Assembly: GCA_036971475.1 (NCBI GenBank)
Contig: JBAIZL010000376.1
Coordinates: forward strand, 1,955,501-2,019,500
Reading direction: 5' to 3'
Origin: Prosapia bicincta
Lineage: Eukaryota > Arthropoda > Insecta > Hemiptera > Cercopidae
Length of the DNA: 64,000 bases
The translations under genes and the position numbers were made by a program. Positions 27,501 to 42,800 of this stretch are shown here, in pieces. Positions within the stretch are counted from its first letter, which is position 1. Each line of letters begins with the position of its first letter. The notes beneath the pieces were generated by a model. That model did not search any database, had not been told where the DNA came from, and worked only from the letters and a program-made list of their open reading frames with translations.

Positions 27501-30500
27501 AAGGTTAGGAGATAGAAATAAAATGGGAAAATTAGAAATATGGCAAATAAAAAATTTAACCATTCAAACCACAACTAATAAGAAAATTGAAAAGATTAAT
27601 AAAATGAAAATGGTAATAGGAGAAATAGGAGGAGTTAAATATCCGTCTCAAGGACTAGTGGTACAAGGCTTATTGAGAAAATTTATCAGAGGTACAGATA
27701 TGTTAATGAATGTGGAGGCACAACTCGAGTTTGGAAAATGGGAGATGGAATTTAAATATGAGAATAACAAAGAAAATAGAACTTATGAAGCAGATGAGAG
27801 ATACAATGGAGATGTAAACGGTGTTACGGCAAGGACAGGCGTGAGGACAAGAAAAGAGCAGGGTGCCCACAGTCAATCGGAAAACTAAGACAATAAGAAA
27901 CCCAGGAATAGAAATTAAATAGAGGAAACAAGTTTACAGGCATTAATAGACACAGGCAATAATATGACATGTATCCAGGAGAACTGGAAAAGGAAAATAA
28001 TAATAAAATAGGAAGGGAGATATTAAATATAGATGAAGGAAGCAATATGAATAAACTCTAGGTGATTATGTGTATAAGAAAACGTTAGCAGGAGATAAGT
28101 TTAAGGGATGGTAACTATATCTACGATAATTTATTGGAAACTTCGTCGAATAATGAATAAAGATAAATATGAATCTATGTTAATAAATATTGAAGCATCG
28201 TTGTAATAAAAATATGGTAATTGTGTATTTAAACTTCGTCGTATTGTAAGGGAGAATCTGCGTTGATAAATAATGGAACTTCGTCGTATATATTATATAT
28301 TATAAAAGAAATATGAATCTATGATAATAAATATTAAAGCATCGTTGTAATAAAAATATGGTAATTGTGTATTTAAACTTCGTCGTATTGTAAGGGAGAA
28401 TCTGCGTTGATATATATAAGTATTAAAACAAAATTTATATTCGTTGATATAGGGACAGTGTAATCGAAGGAGCTATAGATATGATCAAATAGAGGATATG
28501 AAATTGCAACCTTTAAAAATATTAGATGTTAAACTTCATACAAAATAAACTGAAATGATATAAGAAAATAATTGAACTGGATGTGAGATTGGAAGGGGAG
28601 ATAAAATACTAACTTAGAACTGAGAGTTAGATGAAGCTAAAAGCAAAATAAATATGAGACAAATAATAAACAAGGAATAAACAGAAATAAGGGAAAGAGA
28701 AATGTTATAACCAATTTGACCAAATCTAGACATACTATGACTCGGATAGGCTGGGATTTAAAGACACGGTATCAGAGAATATATGTTAAATAAATATTGA
28801 ATCAGACTTATGATTGGAAGGATTCCAATTGTAATAAATGAAAAAAATATATAATTATGGAAGGAATTGTAAATACCAGAACATGATTTATTGTTACGAT
28901 ATGTTAGAATTGTTAAAGAATTGTTGATTGAATGTTAGTTATAAGTATATTGCATTGTTAGAAGATAAGTTAAGTAATATGTAGCTTGAAGTGTTCAGCT
29001 CAGTATTTGATTGTTAAAGAATTAAGATAAAAATTGTGTCGTAGAATTAAGTATAGATGGACGAAAGTGGACAGATGAAGGTATAAATGACTTTTAAGTG
29101 GACAATTCTAAAAGTAGTAAAGACAATGGACGGTAAGTTAGCCAAAGTGTTGAGGTACTTACTCAATAAAAAATGTGTTCAATTAGTTATTAAATAAAAT
29201 GTACAATTAGGAAATAAATGTTAATTTAAATTTAATTTTAAAAAAAAATATGTATATTTAAATAAGCTTGTAGAATGTAAAGAATGTGTAATGTAGATAT
29301 TAGTAATATTTTTTTTAATTTAAATTAAATTAGGGGACATTGTAACATTTATAGAATGGGCTATATAATATTATTTAAGAATTGGAAGAATATATTAGAA
29401 ATGACTCACACAAGATTTAAAAAGAAATTCATTAAAGGATTGGTTAGGTTGGGGTTGAAACTAAATTTAGGTAAAAGCCTAGATTAGTAAATAAGATATT
29501 TGAACTGTAAATACATAAAGAAATTTGTTGTATCAAATAAAATTTAAAACAAGATAATCTAATAATAGTTATATGTTAAACAAAATTGTAAATATTAGTA
29601 ACATAGGGCATAAGTAATTACTTGAAGGAAAAGTGAAAAACGATTGTAAACAATGAAAGGTTATGTTCTTTGAATCCAGTCAAAACACACACATTTCGAA
29701 ATATTTTCAAAAGTAAAACACAAAGACACTTCACACACTAATAATAGTAATTAAATAAACACTGGAAGGTTTGTTAGGGATCGGAAAATTGAAACAGTAA
29801 GTTTCAACTGAAGTTAACCAAATTAAAACGCCATTGTAAACAATCGCGTTATTGCATCAGCTGTAAAAACAAATGGAAGTAGGTCAGTTGCAGTCGACTA
29901 TAGTGAGAAGAAATTGAACTAAATTATAAACCATCTGATTTTGTTTTTTAAGAAGGAGGCCGCCATATTTGTAACATTTTAAAAAGAAAAACGAAGTTTA
30001 GTTAGAGGCTGGCGTGGTGACGCCGAGGAAGCAGACCTGCCCTGTGCAGTCAAAATTCAATTTGAAAGGAATTCGTCAAAATTATACAGTTTTGTGAGGA
30101 AACTTGGCCAGATTAAACAGGAATAAGAAAATTAAAAGATATAGTACAGTGAAAATATAATTTGAAAGAACTAAAACGAATTTAAGTGTGGAAAAAAGTG
30201 AAATTTAAAGACAACGGAATTCTACGTGTGAGCAAGCAGCCATTCGCCGTTATTTGATAAGTTAAGTACATAGCGATATAAAAAAATAAACTTTAGTGGA
30301 CTCTTAGGATAATAGGGAAGTTTAATTTTGTACATTAGAATATCTTGTGATTAATAGAAATAAGATCATAATCCAGTTCAAATAGTTTCGCCTTTTTGCT
30401 TATTCGAAATTAAAGTATTTCCATCAGGAAAATATTTATTAAAACTAATTTCAAAATTTAATATTGTTTTTCAAAATTTATTTAATTAACAAAAGAAGTA

Positions 30501-30803
30501 AAAATATAGCCCATGCTCTAAACCCCGAGATTATAAGAGATCGTAAAATTAGCCAAGGGTATTAAAATTGTGTAACTATAAAATCAAAAGAAATAAGAGT
30601 TAAACCGAGTTTGTTAAAACTTGTTAAGTTGTAAATTTTTGTTTAGTGTTTATTGTTTAAATGTTGAGATGAAATTGTTATAATAAAGATATTTGAATTG
30701 TTCCTGAGTAAGTTTTTGTGTTTTAACTAGAAATTTGATATATATTATAAAAGAAATATTTAATAGTAAAACATCGTTGTATTGCGTTTGATAAAAAAAC
30801 ATT

Positions 30804-30872
<69 letters not shown>

Positions 30873-33800
30873 TTAATGTCTTTGATACATGTGGATTATA
30901 ACTTCATGTGTATTTACTAGTTTTTAACTAAAAATGGTTGAAGATCAGAAAAAAGCTTTTTTTTGTTACTAATGCAACAAAATAATTTCAATAATGTAAC
31001 TCAGAAACTTTCAAACTTTTTAGGTGTGCATCTCCCTTAATGTATTGATAAATTCTGTGGCCTTAACACAAACCAATATGAGACTCATCCCAAACGAGCT
31101 ATAATACATTTAATACTACAAATTCTAATTTTTTAAATCATTGTAAGGCTTTAAATTTTTTTAAAAATCCTCTTTCTGCCTGATCTTTAATAAAAATTTC
31201 TGCCTTATTGAGCATGATGTTTATCTTTTATCATTTCATGAAATATTGGTAAAATTTTATAGAAAAACAATTTTTTTAAATTTTCATGTAAGCTGTACTG
31301 TAGAACCCATCTACTTCATGACCTAAGGATATTGTAACAATACAAAAAAGATCAGATTATCGGAAAATGGAGAAAAATAGTAAAATAAACCATGTTTAGT
31401 GCAACCCAATTAGTGCAGCTCAGTACACATCATCGACTATTTGACTAGAGTGTATATTGACTTTAACTAGTTTTGCTTTTTTGTTGAATGTTTAGTCTAA
31501 GTAGACCCATTTGATTATTTAAATGTTAAAAACTGTAGAGATTTTTATAAATTTTTATTTTTGAAAAGAAGATAGACTCAAGGTCCCACTATTCAAGCTA
31601 GTGCAATTTTATTGAAATATGAGCAGTTTAATTTAATAAGTACCTGAAGTGTTAATAAGCACTAAAATATTCAAAAACTAAAGATTTTTATACATTCCCA
31701 CTTTTTGGAAATATTTCTAAGGAAAAATTCCCAGAAAGTATTCAATGAGATTCAATGTCAAGGGATTTGAAAGTAATGGCATCTATTCTCCTGCTGATAG
31801 TTTTATTGGCACGGGTATTTTTAGAAGCTGTTACCAGCGTCCTCCCTAAGCACAATTATATTGCTGCCATATTGACAGTAGCAAGTAATAAACTCTTCTG
31901 CTGCTAATATTTGAGGCTTGTTACACTGGGAAACTGTAGACCATTTGATAGAATGGTAAAAGTGTACTATAGTAGAACCTCATTATAACGGACCCCACTA
32001 AACCGAACATCATTTACGACGGACCATGTTTTGAAGATAGATTACGTCATCAGTTAGTATTCCCCTAAAAATGTTGCACGGGAACTGTAACAAGAGTACA
32101 AATAGTGTAGAAATATTACTAATAATTATAATACTAATTAAATGAGTGTAAATGTTTTGTTAAACAAAAACTTTCCAATAATCCTTGATCTTGTTACTGT
32201 ACTCAAACAGTAACTGGCCTGAAATATCAGTGTTAAAACTATCTCAATTGATGCAAGAAATATTTTGTAAACAATAGTCACCCTGCCCTACCCAAAGGAC
32301 ACTCCCTGAAATGTGACTTCTGTTCCTACTCCTGAAATATGTATCCTGTTTCCTTACTTTCAGAAAAAATAGATTCATTTATTGTATTTGAAACCAAGTG
32401 CCTGACTTTGCATCAGATCTGTTATCTTTTTCTGTTTTAGGTGTCTTAGTAAATTTAAATTGCAATATAATAGAATGTGATTTTGGTGTCATAGTTAAAC
32501 ATTAATTTTTCTTATTTTCCCTTACCTACTAGGCAACTGTGGATGTTGATATCATAATGCATATATTTGGGAACCGATGCTGTAAGTTATATAATTTCAG
32601 AAATTAATTTCTAACTATCAACTTACCCAACCATTCTGTAGACAATGTATTGCAACAAGCTGTTAGCTCTGCACTTAAATGTCCAAGATCATTTAGCCTA
32701 TCTATATCTGTCTCGTTACAAACAGCAATTACAACATTGCACACAAAGCTGTAGCGATTGTTTGAGGACTCTGATAACTGCCGAACCCAGCTAGTTTCAA
32801 TACGAACTAAAACAGAAAAATTAATTTTGGTAATTTTAACAATAACTAAAATGTAAAAAAGAGCATTTGCAGATTGAAATTTTAAAAGTCACTTCGTCAA
32901 TTGGATATTTATACATTGCAGAAAATATATATTCTTTTTATGCTACAGTAAAGAATTAACATAAAATATTCCTTTACAAACTAATGACTGGAGTTGATAA
33001 ATTAATGAGTTTCTTAGACCAAGCACTTAATCGCCTAAAAGTGTAGTGACCTTAATTCAGTTCACCAAATAAATGACCTGGACAACATTTCAAAATTCTA
33101 TTTTTAGCTTGCTATAATTTGGTTCTATCTTAAAAAATAGTTTTATTAATTTCCTGGTAATATTTCTAAGGACATAGAATATGGTTTTTCTGATAATTTA
33201 AAAAACAATTTAAAATTTCCTAACTCATTTAAAAGTTGGTTACCAAAGACATTTTTTAAAATATGACAGAGATTCCATATGCAGTTTATCTGCATTACTT
33301 TGAACTTTGTTTTTTTTTAATGTGCTTGCAGCTATCATACAAATATAAACTAACCACTTATATTTTATTTCAACTAATTGTTCAAATATATACTATAATG
33401 TAGCTGACTCTCGTATGTTGTACTTAGTTAAAAGTTTGACAAAATTGTTTTTTAAAACTTCAACAATTAAATTTTTAAAACAATAAAAAGTTTAGATAAA
33501 ACAGCTTAGTTTGACAATGAAATCAAGTAAAAATAATATATTGGTTTTGTCATTATCAACTAAATCCTTTTTCAATAGGGTAATTCTTACTACCAAATTT
33601 CTGCTCTCCATTTACAGCTGCCTTGTTATTCCTCTAACCCAGCGGTTCTCAACCTGGGGGACGCGCCCCCCTGGGGGGCGTAGAAGAATTCCAGGGGAGG
33701 CGTCAACAAATTTTAAAAAAAATTGAATTTGATGTTGGACACAAACACACAATCATTGAATTTTTTTTATAGCTTAATAGAGCTATAAAGCTCTATTTCT

Positions 33801-36800
33801 TTACTCAACGAATTTTTCTTCCTTTCCAAAATCTCGTCGATGATACCCAAAATCTTCCAAAAGACCTAGTAAATGAAATGAAGGACCTAATATCTGAGCA
33901 TTTGTTGTCTCTGAAGAACAAAATCGGAGCCTATTTCCCAGATATAAGCTCGGAAAACTGGGAATTCAAGTTAACAAGAGACCCCTTTCAAATCAACATT
34001 GATATACCTCCTGATCACATTCAAGAACAAACAATTGACTTGCAATGTGATTCCAAAGCTAAATTGGATTTCCCAAACATGGATCTCGAAGATTTCGGGC
34101 TACTATATCTTCCTGTTTACCCAGAAGTGACAATGGAGGCAGTCAAGTTGCTTGTACTATTTTCATCAACTTATCTATGCTGTAACACACTTTAGACGGT
34201 GTTACATATTAAATTTGCAAATTTCAGAAAATAAACGAGAATAAATTCAAAATTGTAATAATGTATAACTATGTAAAAAAAAATTGTTATGTATGATAAA
34301 TATTTTTAATGAGATCTCTGGCTGATAGTGACATCTAGCGAGAAAAAATTAAAATAAGTAATCAAGCTAGGGATATGCGCCCCGCGGATGCGCGATAGGT
34401 AGGAAGGTTGCTTGCAATTAATTTTTCTCTCTCATTTGGCCAGGATGTAACGGGGAAAGGACCTCTCCAAATAGCAAGAAGATGTATTTAGTTTCTTTTT
34501 ATTTTAATTAATATAAAGTATTATTTTCTTTCAATCATGGCATAGAACACGGCATACGATACCAGATACAAGATGGGTTGCAGACTTTTGAGGGCTTCTC
34601 CCGATGCTTAATCACGAAGACGAATCCAGGCTTTACCGAGATTTACCACGAGGTGGAAGGGAAGTTGCGACAAGTTAACACAGCTAAGTGGGCGATTTAA
34701 AACTTTTAAAACTTAATTTCAAAATTTAAAATGTTTCGGAGCAGAATTTCTAAATAATGAACATTGAACTTTTTAATTAATAAGCATAATTATAATTACG
34801 CATCTTTTGGTGCCAATATGTTCACATTTAATTATTAAATTTGATTATACAAGAAAGGCAAGTAAACTCGAATATATGTTCATTTTCAGCCATTGATTAA
34901 TTTATTAATTGAAGGATTGCTATCCTTAAAAAAAATTTATAAGTAATATTAAAAATGTTCCATAATCCGTAACTGAGTGTTAAAGAAATTTATGTGTCAT
35001 GATTTTAATTTATTTTATCTGTCTATCTTAAAATAAAAGTTTATAATTTGCTTTAATTGAATTTAAAAGAGTCATTATTTTACCAGCGCACAATTCCTTG
35101 CATTTCAGATAAATAAACCTTAAGAATTAATTCGAGAATATTCTGCTAATTTTAATTGTTTAACTTGGTAATTTAAAATATTTTTAATGTAACGGAGTTA
35201 CAGCTTCTGTTGGGTTACAGACAGACGTTTCATTACGCCTCAACTGTAAGCTAGAAGCGAATATTAAATGTTTTAAGAGTTATAACTAAATAAAGTCCAA
35301 TTTGTAAAATTATAAACCGTCACAAAATGCGCCACTCTGCTGATATAAATTTGATATGTAAATTTGTGTGTTGGCAAAAAGAAAATTTTAAAATGGTTGA
35401 AAATGAGCGATTTCATTAAATATATTCAAAAGGTAAATTCACAGTGTAAAATTTTGTAAAATGTATAAATTGAAAGTAAAAGGACGTAGGTTGTGTGAAC
35501 AGTTTGGTAAAGTTAAGGGAGAAAACCAGTTATAACCAGTTTTTACTTGTAGTGTAGAGTTTCAAGGTTAGAGACTTTTGTTTAAAATATTAATCGTAAT
35601 ATGCTTGGTAGAGTTTAGAATTTTAAAAGTTTGTGCATGGCTTTGAGAAAGCCAGTTGTAGATTACCAATGTTGACACAGCTGCTAGTTCCAATGTCAGG
35701 CAAGTTAGGTTTGATTGTCCGAGTTTGTATAAACAAGTATCTAGCCTGAAGTTCAATGTTTGCATAAAGCCTGTTTAAATATTTCGAGTTTGCTTGACTT
35801 TATGGATAAGGAATATATTCTCGTGGATTTTCTGAAAGTAATCCTATTAAGCAAAATGATTTAAAAATAAACTTGTTAAAAGAGGAATTAAAATGTATAA
35901 TAAAAAAGAAAATTATAAATGAAATTAACAGTTATATGATTTTAATAGTAATGTTTAATAAAATATAAATTTATGAGTTAATTTTAAAGGTATTGAAATT
36001 TAAATATATAAGTTGTATAATAATCATGTAAAATTATTTCAAGCAAAATTTGTCTTTTAAAATAGTTGAAATGTCTTAAAAATTTTAAATTTGGAAATAT
36101 GCGAGTTTATTTAAAAAAGAAGAATAAATTAACAAGGAAGATACGAATGTGCCTTTGTATAGAATTTATACGCCACGACAACATTCACATTGTATGTCAA
36201 AGTGCACGTTGACATACTATACATATTCTACATGAGAGAGACTAGGACAAATCTCAAAACACACAATACTACACAGATTCAATGACTTATGGGGAATCAA
36301 CAGACTATACACTTGACCAAAATTGTGTATAAATGTGCAAGCGTAGGTTCCGTTTAATTTCAATTCTTGTTTGTAAATATAAAAGCTTAGCAAAAATTAA
36401 TTCAAATTGTTTACAAAAACATTTGAAAGAAGTTTTAATATGTAATAGAATTCATATAGTCCTTTGTGTGTCAACATGCTAGCTATATAATTTTTAAATT
36501 AAAATATGGGTTTTAATTTAAGAATAAGGTAATTGGATTTTCAAAGTATGGGTTTTGAAATCCAAAGTGGTATAAGATGTACGAAATATTGTAGAGATAA
36601 CGAAAGGTTATGAGGCAATGGTACATGCTTAAAGTTGTAAAATTGAGAGGAGAATATGTAGATAAATAGCGTCGATAATGTTGAAAATTTTTGGCTTACA
36701 GGAAGTAAGCGGTATTCATAAATCCTAGAGATTGGATTATGAAGAATATAGCTAGATCATATGTAAGGTAATGTTGACATACAAGAGGAATTTTGAAACA

Positions 36801-39800
36801 GAGTAACTTTGAACGAGTAATTTTTAACAAGAGTAATTGGAATAAACAGAGTAATTTTGAAAGAGTTTAATTTAAATAAAGAGTAAATTTATTAAGAGTG
36901 AATAATGTCGTTTTGAAATTAAAAGAGATATAATTATATGCTTAAGAAATAAAAAAAAGTTTACAAGAAGTTTGATTTAGAAAGTAAAGATTTTCAAGTA
37001 TGCAATGTTTTTAAAAAAAATTTTTATATTGTGAAATAAATAATTTAGAGAATTAATAAATAGTAATTTCAAAGAGTTGATCAAAATAAGAAAAGTGTAT
37101 GAAAGAACTTTTTAATCTAAATTAAATTAATTCTTTTAAATATAAATTAAATTTATTATGATATATGTATTTAAAATATAAATAGAAATAATGAGTAAAT
37201 ATAGTTGATATTATTTTTGATTAATTGATAAAAGTGTTTTAATGAAATAAAGTCAGTAAAGAAATTTATGTAAAGGTATAAGAGTGTCAATACAATATTT
37301 TATGATATGTTTTCCCAAAGAAAATAATTTGATTGTTAACTTAAGAGTTGTTCGTAAATCGTTACATTTAATAAAAAAAGGGAGAAATGAAATGACACAA
37401 TTTTTTTTTCAAGAGGGGGGAAAAATATGTAACACACTTTAGACGGTGTTACATATTAAATTTGCAAATTTCAGAAAATAAACGAGAATAAATTCAAAAT
37501 TGTAATAATGTATAACTATGTAAAAAAAAATTGTTATGTATGATAAATATTTTTAATGAGATCTCTGGCTGATAGTGACATCTAGCGAGAAAAAATTAAA
37601 ATAAGTAATCAAGCTAGGGATATGCGCCCCGCGGATGCGCGATAGGTAGGAAGGTTGCTTGCAATTAATTTTTCTCTCTCATTTGGCCAGGATGTAACGG
37701 GGAAAGGACCTCTCCAAATAGCAAGAAGATGTATTTAGTTTCTTTTTATTTTAATTAATATAAAGTATTATTTTCTTTCAATCATGGCATAGAACACGGC
37801 ATACGATACCAGATACAAGATGGGTTGCAGACTTTTGAGGGCTTCTCCCGATGCTTAATCACGAAGACGAATCCAGGCTTTACCGAGATTTACCACGAGG
37901 TGGAAGGGAAGTTGCGACAAGTTAACACAGCTAAGTGGGCGATTTAAAACTTTTAAAACTTAATTTCAAAATTTAAAATGTTTCGGAGCAGAATTTCTAA
38001 ATAATGAACATTGAACTTTTTAATTAATAAGCATAATTATAATTACGCATCTTTTGGTGCCAATATGTTCACATTTAATTATTAAATTTGATTATACAAG
38101 AAAGGCAAGTAAACTCGAATATATGTTCATTTTCAGCCATTGATTAATTTATTAATTGAAGGATTGCTATCCTTAAAAAAAATTTATAAGTAATATTAAA
38201 AATGTTCCATAATCCGTAACTGAGTGTTAAAGAAATTTATGTGTCACGATTTTAATTTATTTTATCTGTCTATCTTAAAATAAAAGTTTATAATTTGCTT
38301 TAATTGAATTTAAAAGAGTCATTATTTTACCAGCGCACAATTCCTTGCATTTCAGATAAATAAACCTTAAGAATTAATTCGAGAATATTCTGCTAATTTT
38401 AATTGTTTAACTTGGTAATTTAAAATATTTTTAATGTAACGGAGTTACAGCTTCTGTTGGGTTACAGACAGACGTTTCATTACGCCTCAACTGTAAGCTA
38501 GAAGCGAATATTAAATGTTTTAAGAGTTATAACTAAATAAAGTCCAATTTGTAAAATTATAAACCGTCACAAAATGCGCCACTCTGCTGATATAAATTTG
38601 ATATGTAAATTTGTGTGTTGGCAAAAAGAAAATTTTAAAATGGTTGAAAATGAGCGATTTCATTAAATATATTCAAAAGGTAAATTCACAGTGTAAAATT
38701 TTGTAAAATGTATAAATTGAAAGTAAAAGGACGTAGGTTGTGTGAACAGTTTGGTAAAGTTAAGGGAGAAAACCAGTTATAACCAGTTTTTACTTGTAGT
38801 GTAGAGTTTCAAGGTTAGAGACTTTTGTTTAAAATATTAATCGTAATATGCTTGGTAGAGTTTAGAATTTTAAAAGTTTGTGCATGGCTTTGAGAAAGCC
38901 AGTTGTAGATTACCAATGTTGACACAGCTGCTAGTTCCAATGTCAGGCAAGTTAGGTTTGATTGTCCGAGTTTGTATAAACAAGTATCTAGCCTGAAGTT
39001 CAATGTTTGCATAAAGCCTGTTTAAATATTTCGAGTTTGCTTGACTTTATGGATAAGGAATATATTCTCGTGGATTTTCTGAAAGTAATCCTATTAAGCA
39101 AAATGATTTAAAAATAAACTTGTTAAAAGAGGAATTAAAATGTATAATAAAAAAGAAAATTATAAATGAAATTAACAGTTATATGATTTTAATAGTAATG
39201 TTTAATAAAATATAAATTTATGAGTTAATTTTAAAGGTATTGAAATTTAAATATATAAGTTGTATAATAATCATGTAAAATTATTTCAAGCAAAATTTGT
39301 CTTTTAAAATAGTTGAAATGTCTTAAAAATTTTAAATTTGGAAATATGCGAGTTTATTTAAAAAAGAAGAATAAATTAACAAGGAAGATACGAATGTGCC
39401 TTTGTATAGAATTTATACGCCACGACAACATTCACATTGTATGTCAAAGTGCACGTTGACATACTATACATATTCTACATGAGAGAGACTAGGACAAATC
39501 TCAAAACACACAATACTACACAGATTCAATGACTTATGGGGAATCAACAGACTATACACTTGACCAAAATTGTGTATAAATGTGCAAGCGTAGGTTCCGT
39601 TTAATTTCAATTCTTGTTTGTAAATATAAAAGCTTAGCAAAAATTAATTCAAATTGTTTACAAAAACATTTGAAAGAAGTTTTAATATGTAATAGAATTC
39701 ATATAGTCCTTTGTGTGTCAACATGCTAGCTATATAATTTTTAAATTAAAATATGGGTTTTAATTTAAGAATAAGGTAATTGGATTTTCAAAGTATGGGT

Positions 39801-42800
39801 TTTGAAATCCAAAGTGGTATAAGATGTACGAAATATTGTAGAGATAACGAAAGGTTATGAGGCAATGGTACATGCTTAAAGTTGTAAAATTGAGAGGAGA
39901 ATATGTAGATAAATAGCGTCGATAATGTTGAAAATTTTTGGCTTACAGGAAGTAAGCGGTATTCATAAATCCTAGAGATTGGATTATGAAGAATATAGCT
40001 AGATCATATGTAAGGTAATGTTGACATACAAGAGGAATTTTGAAACAGAGTAACTTTGAACGAGTAATTTTTAACAAGAGTAATTGGAATAAACAGAGTA
40101 ATTTTGAAAGAGTTTAATTTAAATAAAGAGTAAATTTATTAAGAGTGAATAATGTCGTTTTGAAATTAAAAGAGATATAATTATATGCTTAAGAAATAAA
40201 AAAAAGTTTACAAGAAGTTTGATTTAGAAAGTAAAGATTTTCAAGTATGCAATGTTTTTAAAAAAAATTTTTATATTGTGAAATAAATAATTTAGAGAAT
40301 TAATAAATAGTAATTTCAAAGAGTTGATCAAAATAAGAAAAGTGTATGAAAGAACTTTTTAATCTAAATTAAATTAATTCTTTTAAATATAAATTAAATT
40401 TATTATGATATATGTATTTAAAATATAAATAGAAATAATGAGTAAATATAGTTGATATTATTTTTGATTAATTGATAAAAGTGTTTTAATGAAATAAAGT
40501 CAGTAAAGAAATTTATGTAAAGGTATAAGAGTGTCAATACAATATTTTATGATATGTTTTCCCAAAGAAAATAATTTGATTGTTAACTTAAGAGTTGTTC
40601 GTAAATCGTTACATTTAATAAAAAAAGGGAGAAATGAAATGACACAATTTTTTTTTCAAGAGGGGGGAAAAATATGTAACACACTTTAGACGGTGTTACA
40701 TATTAAATTTGCAAATTTCAGAAAATAAACGAGAATAAATTCAAAATTGTAATAATGTATAACTATGTAAAAAAAAATTGTTATGTATGATAAATATTTT
40801 TAATGAGATCTCTGGCTGATAGTGACATCTAGCGAGAAAAAATTAAAATAAGTAATCAAGCTAGGGATATGCGCCCCGCGGATGCGCGATAGGTAGGAAG
40901 GTTGCTTGCAATTAATTTTTCTCTCTCATTTGGCCAGGATGTAACGGGGAAAGGACCTCTCCAAATAGCAAGAAGATGTATTTAGTTTCTTTTTATTTTA
41001 ATTAATATAAAGTATTATTTTCTTTCAATCATGGCATAGAACACGGCATACGATACCAGATACAAGATGGGTTGCAGACTTTTGAGGGCTTCTCCCGATG
41101 CTTAATCACGAAGACGAATCCAGGCTTTACCGAGATTTACCACGAGGTGGAAGGGAAGTTGCGACAAGTTAACACAGCTAAGTGGGCGATTTAAAACTTT
41201 TAAAACTTAATTTCAAAATTTAAAATGTTTCGGAGCAGAATTTCTAAATAATGAACATTGAACTTTTTAATTAATAAGCATAATTATAATTACGCATCTT
41301 TTGGTGCCAATATGTTCACATTTAATTATTAAATTTGATTATACAAGAAAGGCAAGTAAACTCGAATATATGTTCATTTTCAGCCATTGATTAATTTATT
41401 AATTGAAGGATTGCTATCCTTAAAAAAAATTTATAAGTAATATTAAAAATGTTCCATAATCCGTAACTGAGTGTTAAAGAAATTTATGTGTCACGATTTT
41501 AATTTATTTTATCTGTCTATCTTAAAATAAAAGTTTATAATTTGCTTTAATTGAATTTAAAAGAGTCATTATTTTACCAGCGCACAATTCCTTGCATTTC
41601 AGATAAATAAACCTTAAGAATTAATTCGAGAATATTCTGCTAATTTTAATTGTTTAACTTGGTAATTTAAAATATTTTTAATGTAACGGAGTTACAGCTT
41701 CTGTTGGGTTACAGACAGACGTTTCATTACGCCTCAACTGTAAGCTAGAAGCGAATATTAAATGTTTTAAGAGTTATAACTAAATAAAGTCCAATTTGTA
41801 AAATTATAAACCGTCACAAAATGCGCCACTCTGCTGATATAAATTTGATATGTAAATTTGTGTGTTGGCAAAAAGAAAATTTTAAAATGGTTGAAAATGA
41901 GCGATTTCATTAAATATATTCAAAAGGTAAATTCACAGTGTAAAATTTTGTAAAATGTATAAATTGAAAGTAAAAGGACGTAGGTTGTGTGAACAGTTTG
42001 GTAAAGTTAAGGGAGAAAACCAGTTATAACCAGTTTTTACTTGTAGTGTAGAGTTTCAAGGTTAGAGACTTTTGTTTAAAATATTAATCGTAATATGCTT
42101 GGTAGAGTTTAGAATTTTAAAAGTTTGTGCATGGCTTTGAGAAAGCCAGTTGTAGATTACCAATGTTGACACAGCTGCTAGTTCCAATGTCAGGCAAGTT
42201 AGGTTTGATTGTCCGAGTTTGTATAAACAAGTATCTAGCCTGAAGTTCAATGTTTGCATAAAGCCTGTTTAAATATTTCGAGTTTGCTTGACTTTATGGA
42301 TAAGGAATATATTCTCGTGGATTTTCTGAAAGTAATCCTATTAAGCAAAATGATTTAAAAATAAACTTGTTAAAAGAGGAATTAAAATGTATAATAAAAA
42401 AGAAAATTATAAATGAAATTAACAGTTATATGATTTTAATAGTAATGTTTAATAAAATATAAATTTATGAGTTAATTTTAAAGGTATTGAAATTTAAATA
42501 TATAAGTTGTATAATAATCATGTAAAATTATTTCAAGCAAAATTTGTCTTTTAAAATAGTTGAAATGTCTTAAAAATTTTAAATTTGGAAATATGCGAGT
42601 TTATTTAAAAAAGAAGAATAAATTAACAAGGAAGATACGAATGTGCCTTTGTATAGAATTTATACGCCACGACAACATTCACATTGTATGTCAAAGTGCA
42701 CGTTGACATACTATACATATTCTACATGAGAGAGACTAGGACAAATCTCAAAACACACAATACTACACAGATTCAATGACTTATGGGGAATCAACAGACT

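Larger units (their letters stand above)
25063..30806 (+). mobile_element. Non-autonomous LTR retrotransposon, family A copy 2
   Basis: LTRs lie at 25063-26526 and 29341-30806. The primer-site region is TTTGGCACACCAACGTGGGG and a polypurine stretch precedes 29341. The interior has an intact gag-like ORF, a frame-broken protease fragment and no polymerase. Both sides are (TA)n, so a target duplication cannot be read. Confidence 0.88.
12715..32626 (-). other. MED12: Giant MED12 intron (19.9 kb)
   Basis: This intron lies between exons e and f. It contains the hammerhead/foldback cluster, two LTR elements, a solo LTR and a Penelope-like element. From 30871 to 32626 no gene is seen; pogo-like ends (CTGTAGAACCC at 31310 and GTAGAACCTCATTATAACGG at 31977) are the only recognisable features there. 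Confidence 0.8.
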
